Assembly: GCA_964650975.1 (NCBI GenBank) | Contig: CAZYWA010000226.1 | Span: forward strand, 1 to 11,692 | DNA length: 11,692 nt | Direction: 5' to 3' | Source: CAZYWA01 sp964650975 [NCBI: uncultured bacterium] | GTDB lineage: Bacteria; JADJOY01 | In this document: in pieces, positions 1 to 5,417 of the stretch | Layout: every line of letters begins with the position of its first letter | Numbering within the stretch: the stretch's first letter is position 1 | Notes under the pieces: model-generated | Database searches by the model: none | The model's input: only the letters and a program-made list of their open reading frames with translations | Told to the model about the DNA's origin: nothing | Position numbers and translations under genes: made by a program

Positions 1-25
1 TGCTGCACCACTCTCGTCTCTCCTC
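1..25 (-). promoter_or_regulatory. Ribosome-binding site and probable start of a further gene at the left edge
   Basis: Read on the minus strand, a GAGGAG motif (positions 25-20) lies at the stop codon of the OB-fold protein gene. It is followed 8 nt later by GTG (11-9) and directly by a second GTG (8-6), and the frame stays open to the window edge. This looks like translation initiation of the next operon gene, of which only about three codons are present. DUF35-type proteins are commonly encoded next to a thiolase or lipid-transfer-protein-like ketothiolase, so such a gene is a reasonable guess, but nothing of its product can be read here. Confidence 0.4.
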
Positions 26-452
26 AGGCGACCGGCTGATACTTCCAGGTGATGATCGAGCTGCCGTCTTTTTCGCGGTAGAGCGGTGCCAGGACCAGCT
101 TCACGTCGCAGCCGACGGTGAGCGACTGTGGATCGTCGGTGGCGATCTGCGCCAGCACCCGCAAACCGTCGGCGGTGTCGATCAGGCCGAGAGCGTAGGG
201 CTGGTAGGGCTCGTCGTACCTGGCGGGTGGCGGCGGTGGGTAATTCTGGATCGCCACGCTCCACAGCTTGCCGCTGGCTCCGAGCGCCGCGTCTTCCATC
301 CTCGATCCCGCGCATTCCGGGTTGTGACAGAGCGCCGAGCGCGGGAAGTAGGGTGTCGCGCAAGTGGCGCAGCGGGAGCCCAGGAGTCGTGGGCCCTCGG
401 GCGTCTCCGCAAACAGGCCGTCGATCGCGTGCTTTCCGGTGGGATCGGTCAC
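24..452 (-). CDS. OB-fold/Zn-ribbon (DUF35 family) acyl-CoA-associated protein
   Basis: The 142-aa product has the two-part layout of the DUF35 family. An N-terminal rubredoxin-like zinc ribbon has cysteines at residues 28, 31, 42 and 47 (CATC ... CHNPEC), followed by an OB fold that ends in the typical SSIITWKYQPV strand. Members usually partner thiolases or lipid-transfer-protein-like aldolases/thiolases acting on CoA thioesters, where they help bind the acyl-CoA; this is family knowledge, not shown here. The start is GTG, one base after the etfA stop, with GAAGGGAG in the end of etfA (466-459) as ribosome-binding site 6 nt upstream, so translation is probably coupled to etfA. The length is normal for the family. 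The proline run PPPPP at residues 72-76 is a small peculiarity in the linker before the OB fold. Confidence 0.85.
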   Translation of the reverse strand: MTDPTGKHAIDGLFAETPEGPRLLGSRCATCATPYFPRSALCHNPECAGSRMEDAALGASGKLWSVAIQNYPPPPPARYDEPYQPYALGLIDTADGLRVLAQIATDDPQSLTVGCDVKLVLAPLYREKDGSSIITWKYQPVA

Positions 453-453
453 G

Positions 454-1434
454 TCATGCTCCCTTCGCGGCTTTGGTGAGCTCGCTCAGGATCGCGACGC
501 AGTCGCCCACCAGTCCGTAGCGTGCGTAGCGGAAGATCGCGGCGTCCTTGTCGGTGTTGATCGCGGCGATGGTCTTGGCCGCGGAGCAGCCGGCCATGTG
601 CTGGCTGGCGCCCGAGATGCCCGCCGCGATGTAGAGCGCGGGACGGGTGATGCGGCCGGTGAGCCCCACCTGGTGGGACGAGTCGACCCAGCCGTCGTCG
701 ACGATGGGGCGCGAGGCGCCCGCCATTCCGCCCAGCGCCGCCGCCAGCTCCTCGACGTGGTGGTAGTTCTCTTTCTTGCCGAGCCCGCGCCCGCCGGAGA
801 CGATGATCTGCGCTTCCTCGAGTCGTTTTCCCAGCACTTGCGGCTTGTGCACCACCTTCACGCGCTCGGTGACCGCGCTCAGGTCGACGGGAATCGTGCG
901 GGCCGCGGGCGCGGCGCCCGCCGCCGCCGGAGCGCCGAGGCTCACCGCATTGGCGCTCACCGTCACGACGCAGAGACCGCTGCCTTGAAACTGGTAGACG
1001 ACACGGGTGTCGCCGCCGTAGGCGGACGCGGTGATCGAGAGCTTGCCGTCGGCGATCTCGGCGTCGACGGCGTTGCCGACCACCGCGCCGTTCAGGCGAC
1101 CCGCGAGGCGCGGCGCGACCAGTCGCGCGTCGAAGCTCTGCGCCAGGAAGATCGCCGCCGGCGCCTCGGCGCGGGCGTACTGTGCCAGCGCTTCCACGTG
1201 GGCATCCGCCGAGAACGACGCGAGCTTCGCGTCGTCGATCCGATCCAGGCTCGCGACGCCGAAGCGGCTCGCGACCTGGCCGGCGCCGGCGCCCGGATCA
1301 CCGAGCGACAGCCAGTGAAGCGGCCGGCCGAGTCCCTTCGCCGCCTTCGCGGCCAGGGTCAGAACCTCTTCGGCATCGACGGGAAAGCCGTTGACCGGCG
1401 TCCCCCATGTTGCAACGACCACGGCGTCAGTCAT
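454..1434 (-). CDS. etfA: Electron transfer flavoprotein subunit alpha
   Basis: The 326-aa product is a full-length EtfA, the FAD-carrying subunit of the soluble heterodimer that takes electrons from acyl-CoA dehydrogenases. The N-terminal half (about 1-190) is the Rossmann-like Etf domain. The C-terminal half is the FAD domain, with GRGLGKKEN at 215-223, the SHQVGLTG segment near 253-260, and the family signature LYIAAGISGASQHMAG at 267-282 followed by INTDKDA. ATG is chosen as start, with GGAG 5 nt upstream in the gap after etfB. It lies 10 bp downstream of etfB and 1 nt upstream of the DUF35-type gene, so all three are almost certainly co-transcribed. The plausible electron acceptor is the membrane Fe-S oxidoreductase at 5418-7520. 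An ordinary ETF is likelier than a bifurcating one, but this cannot be settled from sequence reading alone. Confidence 0.95.
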   Translation of the reverse strand: MTDAVVVATWGTPVNGFPVDAEEVLTLAAKAAKGLGRPLHWLSLGDPGAGAGQVASRFGVASLDRIDDAKLASFSADAHVEALAQYARAEAPAAIFLAQSFDARLVAPRLAGRLNGAVVGNAVDAEIADGKLSITASAYGGDTRVVYQFQGSGLCVVTVSANAVSLGAPAAAGAAPAARTIPVDLSAVTERVKVVHKPQVLGKRLEEAQIIVSGGRGLGKKENYHHVEELAAALGGMAGASRPIVDDGWVDSSHQVGLTGRITRPALYIAAGISGASQHMAGCSAAKTIAAINTDKDAAIFRYARYGLVGDCVAILSELTKAAKGA

Positions 1435-1444
1435 CGGATCTCCA

Positions 1445-2251
1445 TCAAGCCAGCGCGCCGTCGGCGCGCAGGCGATCGAGTAGTGCCTTCGCGAGCTCGG
1501 CCGGCGATCCGCCAGCCAGGAACTCGCACTGACCCTGCACGGTCGGCACGAACTGCTTGGTCATGACCACCCGCGGCGCGAGCTCGGCCGCGCTCAGGCC
1601 GAGAGCCTCGGCGGTGAACGCGGTGGGCTTCATCTTGCGCGCCTTGATGGTCTGCGCGGTGGTCGGATAGCGCGGGGTGCCGAGCTCGTTCGAGATCGTC
1701 ACGATGCAGGGCAGGGCGACCTCGACGACCTCGTCGCCGTCGGGAGTGACGCGGGTGACCTGAATTGCAGCGTCGCCGGCCATCGCCATCGCCCGCGCGA
1801 CCGTGACCACCGGCATGCCCAGCAACTCCCCGAGCAGCGCGGGCACGACACCCTGATCGTCATCGGATGCCTGGCGGCCGCAGAGCACGAGGTCGGCACC
1901 GCCGGACTTCGTCACGTACGCGGCGAGCAGCTTGGCGATGGCGACGAGATCGACCGCGGCGGGATCGACCTGCACGTGGGCGGTCTCGTCGGCGCCGAGC
2001 GCCGCCGCCTGGCGCAGGATGCTCGCCGGATCGCTGCCGGCCGAGACCACCGCGAGCTTGCACGAGAGCCCCTTGTCGCGCAGCCGCAGCGCCGCCTCGA
2101 TCGCCTGCTCATCGTAGGCGTTCATGAGCCGCGGGATCGCGGATTGGGTGAGCGTCTTGCCGTCGGCGCCGATGGTGAGGCCGCCGGCCAGCGCGTAGTT
2201 GTTGACCGCGTCGGGATCGAGAACCTCCTTCGCGCACACCACGATTCGCAT
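1445..2251 (-). CDS. etfB: Electron transfer flavoprotein subunit beta
   Basis: The 268-aa product is EtfB, the second ETF subunit, which normally binds AMP structurally (or a second FAD in bifurcating forms). It begins MRIVVCAKEV, a standard EtfB start. It carries the NAYDEQAIEAAL segment (44-55), the nucleotide-binding stretch LVLCGRQASDDDQGVVP (121-137), and the later VALPCIVTISNELGTPRYPT motif that is characteristic of the family. The length is normal. The start is ATG with AGGAG at 2265-2261, which overlaps the stop codon of the 101-aa gene upstream, so translation is likely coupled. The gene order etfB-etfA is the usual one. No acyl-CoA dehydrogenase is encoded in the window, so the electron donors must be encoded elsewhere. 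Confidence 0.95.
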   Translation of the reverse strand: MRIVVCAKEVLDPDAVNNYALAGGLTIGADGKTLTQSAIPRLMNAYDEQAIEAALRLRDKGLSCKLAVVSAGSDPASILRQAAALGADETAHVQVDPAAVDLVAIAKLLAAYVTKSGGADLVLCGRQASDDDQGVVPALLGELLGMPVVTVARAMAMAGDAAIQVTRVTPDGDEVVEVALPCIVTISNELGTPRYPTTAQTIKARKMKPTAFTAEALGLSAAELAPRVVMTKQFVPTVQGQCEFLAGGSPAELAKALLDRLRADGALA

Positions 2252-2263
2252 CTCGTCGATCTC

Positions 2264-2569
2264 CTAAAGGCGATTCTTGCCCGGCACTCGATCCGGCTCG
2301 TCCACCAAAAACACGCTGCCCGACTCGCACCACACGACCGCGTCGGTGTAGCTCTCGGGCTTCTTCACCAGATCACCCAGCAGATACCAGCGCCACGGCG
2401 GATCGCCGTGGTCCACGAAATCGCCGGTGAGCGTCCCGGCGAACTCCTCGCGGCCGGCGTAGCGCGTGCCCTGGATCGGTCCGCCGCCGTCGCACTCGGC
2501 GCGCTTTCCCGCGACGCTCGCATCGAACCCGGGGACGGCCGCGGACGCTGGCTTGGTGGTCTCGGTCAC
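2264..2569 (-). CDS. Uncharacterised 101-aa protein between the NPD-type gene and etfB
   Basis: I do not recognise this protein. The product is soluble, acidic to neutral and about 101 aa, with no signal peptide or membrane segment. It contains two cysteines (residues 25 and 81), an aromatic patch DPPWRWYLLGD near 56-66, and a C-terminal CESGSVFLVDEPDRVPG stretch. The start is GTG at 2569. The frame has no other ATG, GTG or TTG between there and the stop of the upstream gene, and there is no good Shine-Dalgarno next to it; a GAGGAG lies about 30 nt upstream, at the preceding stop codon. Its gene sits in the operon with a 25-bp gap upstream, and its stop codon overlaps the etfB ribosome-binding site, which supports a real gene. 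A role linked to the flavoprotein or ETF is only a guess. Confidence 0.65.
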   Translation of the reverse strand: MTETTKPASAAVPGFDASVAGKRAECDGGGPIQGTRYAGREEFAGTLTGDFVDHGDPPWRWYLLGDLVKKPESYTDAVVWCESGSVFLVDEPDRVPGKNRL

Positions 2570-2594
2570 GCGAACGGCGAGCGGCGCTGCGCGT

Positions 2595-3695
2595 TTACTC
2601 CTCGCCGCCGGTCAGGTTTTCGAACGTGGTGAGCGCTTCGTCGACGACGTCGATCATGATCTGCCGCGCCGGCTTCATCGACTTGATGAAGCTGACACCC
2701 TGTCCCGCGGCCTCGGTCATGAGGTCCGCGCGGCGGTTGTCGTTGGCGCCCTGGATGTAAGGCGAGCTCAAGAGCATCTGGTACGGAGCGGCGAGGGGCG
2801 CCGGTGCTTCCGGCTTCTTCCATTCGTTGGTCCACGGGCACTTGAGGACCCGCATGGTCATGCCCGAGATGCACTTCGAGAAGTCCGTATCCTCGGCGTT
2901 CGCCGCGATGAGCTTCTCTTTCACGATCATGTCGACGTCGCTCTCGCGCGAGGCGAGCCACAAGGTGCCGGTCCAGACCCCCGCGGCGCCAAGGCAGAGG
3001 GCGGCGGCGAGGTGCCGGCCCGTGGTGACCCCGCCGGCCGCGATGACCGGCCGCCCCTCGGCGATGGCGACCACCTCGGGCACGATCGAGAACGTGCCCA
3101 TCTCGCCCGTGTGACCGGCCGCGTCGAAGCCCTGCGCGATGATGCCGTCGATCCCGGCCTCGATCTCGCGCTTCGCCTGACGGGTCTTGCCGATCAGCCC
3201 GAACACCTTGATGCCGCGCGCGTGCGCGGCGTCGAGGATGAATGCGGGATTGCCGAGGCCCGAGCACAGGAGCGGCACACGCTCTTCGAGCAGCACTTCG
3301 AGCTGCTTGCGCGCCATCTCCTGGTTGAGGCCGCCCCACTGGTGCAGCGCTTCCTTCCCCTTGGGAGCGGGCACGTCGTACTTCTCGTGCACCATCTTGG
3401 CGTAGGCCTTGTGGGTGTCGGGGATCTTGGACTGAAGCTCGGCGAGACCGCCGCTCGGCGGCACCGACGCCGGAAGCACCAGATCGACGCCGAACGGCTT
3501 CGAGCCGATGCGGTCGCGAATCCACTTGATGTCGGCGGAGATCTCGTCGGGCGTGTGCATCGCCTCGCCGAGCACCGAGAAACCGCCCGCGTTGGTGACC
3601 GCCACCACCACGTCCTTGCAGTGGGTGAAGGCGATGATCGGGTACTCGATCCCGAACATCTCGCAGAACGGCGTGTGCAGCGGATTCTTGGGCAT
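2595..3695 (-). CDS. Nitronate monooxygenase / NPD-family FMN flavoprotein
   Basis: The 366-aa product is an FMN-dependent TIM-barrel protein of the 2-nitropropane dioxygenase (NPD) family. Visible landmarks are IIAFTH and TNAGGFSVLG (residues 34-43), AQGFDAAGHTGEMG (187-200) with the family's conserved His at 195, and the phosphate-binding region PVIAAGGVTTGRHLAAAL (216-233). The frame could start further upstream at a TTG (3773), but that adds 26 unconserved residues and runs through the palindromic control region. The ATG at 3695 gives the usual N-terminus PLHTPFCEMFGIEYPI, with GAGAAAG as a modest ribosome-binding site. Annotated NPD proteins are often not nitronate oxidases; relatives act on CoA thioesters, including the actinobacterial IpdC (Rv3553-type) of steroid-ring degradation. 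Its position beside etfBA, a DUF35-type protein and a divergent P450 makes a catabolic reductase or dehydrogenase role at least as likely. It heads the minus-strand operon. Confidence 0.85.
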   Translation of the reverse strand: MPKNPLHTPFCEMFGIEYPIIAFTHCKDVVVAVTNAGGFSVLGEAMHTPDEISADIKWIRDRIGSKPFGVDLVLPASVPPSGGLAELQSKIPDTHKAYAKMVHEKYDVPAPKGKEALHQWGGLNQEMARKQLEVLLEERVPLLCSGLGNPAFILDAAHARGIKVFGLIGKTRQAKREIEAGIDGIIAQGFDAAGHTGEMGTFSIVPEVVAIAEGRPVIAAGGVTTGRHLAAALCLGAAGVWTGTLWLASRESDVDMIVKEKLIAANAEDTDFSKCISGMTMRVLKCPWTNEWKKPEAPAPLAAPYQMLLSSPYIQGANDNRRADLMTEAAGQGVSFIKSMKPARQIMIDVVDEALTTFENLTGGEE

Positions 3696-3725
3696 CGCGT
3701 GTCTTTCTCGCGGCGCAGGGGTCAC

Positions 3726-3760
3726 GAAACCGGTTTCATTCCAAAATGAAACATGTTCTA
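3726..3760. promoter_or_regulatory. Composite palindromic operator in the divergent control region
   Basis: Three nested symmetric elements overlap here. (a) GAAACCGGTTTC at 3726-3737 is a perfect 12-bp palindrome and fits the published PsrA pattern (G/C)AAAC-N2-4-GTTT(G/C). (b) GTTTCATT-CCAA-AATGAAAC at 3733-3752 has perfect 8-bp arms. (c) TGAAACATGTTCTA at 3747-3760 matches the KstR consensus TnnAACnnGTTnnA at every fixed base, around the perfect octamer AACATGTT. PsrA and KstR are TetR-family, lipid-metabolism regulators. The AT-rich stretch stands out against its GC-rich surroundings and lies between two divergent catabolic operons, so a TetR-type repressor controlling both is the natural reading. 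No regulator gene is in the window, so its identity is unknown. Confidence 0.6.
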
Positions 3761-3773
3761 CTTCGAGCGTCAA
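3746..3773 (-). promoter_or_regulatory. Candidate sigma70-type promoter for the minus-strand operon
   Basis: On the minus strand, TTGACG (3773-3768; 5 of 6 to the -35 consensus) is followed after 16 bp by TTTCAT (3751-3746; 4 of 6 to the -10 consensus). Transcription would begin near 3739, giving a leader of about 44 nt before the ATG at 3695. The -10 lies inside the palindrome arm, so a bound repressor would block it. For the plus strand there is only a weak extended -10-like TGTTCTACT at 3754-3762, also within the operator cluster; I do not list it separately. Confidence 0.4.
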
Positions 3774-3803
3774 GGCACGGAGAACGCTCGATTTAAGGCG
3801 TTT

Positions 3804-3808
3804 GGAGG
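3804..3808 (+). promoter_or_regulatory. Ribosome-binding site fixing the P450 GTG start
   Basis: GGAGG lies 6 nt upstream of GTG at 3815. This supports GTG as the true start of the P450, whose first residues (IDFDPFDPAVIADPYPCYARLREE) are the expected P450 N-terminus. Confidence 0.75.
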
Positions 3809-3814
3809 CTCCGC

Positions 3815-4984
3815 GTGATCGATTTCGACCCGTTCGATCCGGCGGTCATCGCGGACCCGTATCCGTGCTACGCGCGACTGCGGGAGGAGTCGCCCGTCCA
3901 TCACGTCGAGAACCGGAACTACTGGGTGCTGACCCGCTACGCGGACGTGCGCGAGGCGTTTCGCGACCACGAGACCTTCTCGTCGGCGAAGGGGAACTCG
4001 CCCGAGCCTGGCTTCCAGCCGGGGCTGATCGCCGTCGATCCGCCGCGCCACACGCGGCTGCGGAGGATCGTGCAACCGGTCTTCACCCGGCGCGCGATCG
4101 AGGAGCTGTGGGGGAAGCGGATCCGCGAGATATGCCAGCAACTGATCACGCCGCTCCTCGACGGCGAGCCCTTCGATGGATTCCGCAAGCTGACACTGCC
4201 GCTGCCGATCCAGGTGATCGTGGAGCTGCTCGGCATCCCCGACGGCGACCTCGACGCTTTCAAGCGCTGGTCCGATCACATGGTCGAGGGGATCAGCCAG
4301 CATCTCGATCCCGCGGTGCAGCGCAGGACGGCGGAAGCCTTCACCGCGCTCAACGACTACTTCCACGAGAAGGTCCGCGAGCGGCGCACCGGCACCGGCA
4401 CCGATCTGGTGACGCGGGTGGCGCAGGCGGGAGAGGGCGAGGCGCTCACCGACAAGGAGGCCTCGCACTTCTGCATCCTGCTGCTCATCGCCGGGAACGA
4501 GACCACCACCAACCTGCTGGGAAACGCGCTGGTGGCGCTGAGCGAGAACCGCGGCGAGCTGGCGAAGCTGCGCGAGCTGCGACGCGAGCTGATGCCGGGC
4601 GCTGTCGAGGAGATGCTGCGCTTCGGTCCGCCTTCCAAGTGCTTCTTCCGCCACACCACCCGCCCGGTCGAGATCCAGGGGCGGACGATCCCCGCCGACG
4701 TTCGCGTGATGCTGACGATCGCCGCCGCCAATCGCGATTCGCGCGCGTTTCCCGATCCCGACCGGTTCATCGTCGACCGTCCCACCGACAACGACCACCT
4801 GTCGTTCGGCAGCGGCATCCATCACTGCTTGGGCTCGATGCTGGCGCGGCTCGAGGTGGCGACCTTCTTCGACGTGCTGCTCGAACGAGTGCGCTCCCTC
4901 GAGCTCGCCGGTGAGGCGCGCTTCGTCCAGAACCCGATCGTGCGCGGGCCGGAACACCTGCCGATGCGGCTGGTGATGCGCTAG
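3815..4984 (+). CDS. Soluble class I-type cytochrome P450 monooxygenase
   Basis: The 389-aa product is a typical soluble bacterial P450. It shows the N-terminal DPYPCYARLREE segment, DPPRHTRLRR (75-84) before the C helix, the I-helix oxygen-activation motif LIAGNETTT (224-232), the ExxR pair E266/R269 in EEMLRF, and the haem loop FGSGIHHCLG (331-340) with C338 as axial thiolate. All key residues are present and the length is normal, so it should be active, hydroxylating a hydrophobic molecule with electrons from a ferredoxin and ferredoxin reductase. Neither partner is encoded in the window. The start is GTG with a strong ribosome-binding site. It is the first gene of the plus-strand operon, divergent from the NPD-type gene across a 119-bp control region; the CMD gene follows after 50 bp. 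The substrate cannot be read from the sequence; the surrounding genes suggest a lipid, terpenoid or steroid. Confidence 0.95.
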   Translation: MIDFDPFDPAVIADPYPCYARLREESPVHHVENRNYWVLTRYADVREAFRDHETFSSAKGNSPEPGFQPGLIAVDPPRHTRLRRIVQPVFTRRAIEELWGKRIREICQQLITPLLDGEPFDGFRKLTLPLPIQVIVELLGIPDGDLDAFKRWSDHMVEGISQHLDPAVQRRTAEAFTALNDYFHEKVRERRTGTGTDLVTRVAQAGEGEALTDKEASHFCILLLIAGNETTTNLLGNALVALSENRGELAKLRELRRELMPGAVEEMLRFGPPSKCFFRHTTRPVEIQGRTIPADVRVMLTIAAANRDSRAFPDPDRFIVDRPTDNDHLSFGSGIHHCLGSMLARLEVATFFDVLLERVRSLELAGEARFVQNPIVRGPEHLPMRLVMR

Positions 4985-5034
4985 CGCTCGGCGCGGTCGC
5001 GATCGGTCGCGCCTTCCGGCAAAGAGGAGACGAC

Positions 5035-5406
5035 ATGCCATCGGAGAAGTTCGAGAAGGGCGCCAAGGTCTTCGAGGAAGTGATCGGTTTCCGTCCGCCC
5101 GAGGAGGGACCGGCTTTTCTCAAGCTCACGGTCGAGAACCTGTTCGCGGACGTGTGGGCACGCGAGGGCCTGTCCATCCGCGACCGGCGTCTGATCACGC
5201 TGACGGTGCTGGCGCTGCAGATGAAAGAGGAGTCGCTCAAGCTGCACGTGAAGCAGGCGCTCAAGAAGGACCTCACCAAGAAGGAGCTCTCCGAGCTCAT
5301 GATCCACGTGGCGCACTACGCGGGCTGGCCGGTGGGACAGCTGGGCTTCGACACGCTGCTCGCGGCGCTCGCCGAGCTCAAGACCGAGGCCCAAGACCGA
5401 GGCTAG
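5035..5406 (+). CDS. Carboxymuconolactone decarboxylase (CMD) family protein
   Basis: The 123-aa product is a small all-helical CMD-family protein. It has the family core RDRRLITLTVLALQ (49-62), where helix 2 packs in the trimer, and the C-terminal ELSELMIHVAHYAGWP (84-98) with H91 and H94, which corresponds to the active-site helix of PcaC-like members. It lacks the CxxC pair of AhpD peroxidases, so a peroxidase role is unlikely. Family members include 4-carboxymuconolactone decarboxylase, but many act in unrelated catabolic pathways, and the true reaction is unknown. It starts at ATG with GAGGAG (5024-5029) 5 nt upstream. The ribosome-binding site of the next gene overlaps its stop codon, so co-translation with the Fe-S oxidoreductase is likely. 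Its place between a P450 and an electron-transfer protein suggests a catabolic step. Confidence 0.85.
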   Translation: MPSEKFEKGAKVFEEVIGFRPPEEGPAFLKLTVENLFADVWAREGLSIRDRRLITLTVLALQMKEESLKLHVKQALKKDLTKKELSELMIHVAHYAGWPVGQLGFDTLLAALAELKTEAQDRG

Positions 5407-5410
5407 GTGA
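5405..5410 (+). promoter_or_regulatory. Ribosome-binding site fixing the Fe-S oxidoreductase start
   Basis: AGGTGA overlaps the TAG stop of the CMD gene and lies 7 nt before the ATG at 5418. The same frame is open further upstream to about 5154, but that stretch reads through the CMD gene out of frame and gives an Arg/Ala/Gly-rich sequence with no protein-like character, so 5418 is the start. Confidence 0.75.
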
Positions 5411-5417
5411 TCCGCTG

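Noticed and set aside
364-1566. 400-codon plus-strand open frame opposite etfA
   Set aside because: It is antisense to a complete etfA gene and has an Arg/Ala/Gly-rich, non-protein-like composition.
2466-3749. 427-codon plus-strand open frame opposite the NPD-type gene
   Set aside because: The NPD-family motifs are all on the minus strand; this frame is a GC-driven shadow.
3696-3773. 26-residue N-terminal extension of the NPD-type protein from a TTG
   Set aside because: It would translate across the palindromic control region, and the family N-terminus begins at the ATG at 3695.
4990-5013. GGCGCG...CGCGCC inverted repeat between the P450 and CMD genes
   Set aside because: It has only 6-bp arms with a 12-nt loop and no T-run after it; this is easily produced by chance in GC-rich DNA, so it is not called a terminator.
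4982-5034. Possible separate promoter for the CMD gene
   Set aside because: I found no convincing -35/-10 pair in the 50-bp gap; co-transcription with the P450 is simpler.
3770-5041. 423-codon open frame on the minus strand opposite the P450
   Set aside because: It is antisense to an intact P450 with I-helix, ExxR and haem motifs, and has no protein-like features.
5154-5417. Upstream extension of the Fe-S oxidoreductase by 88 codons
   Set aside because: It reads the CMD gene in another frame and has no protein-like character; a ribosome-binding site and conserved-looking N-terminus support ATG at 5418.
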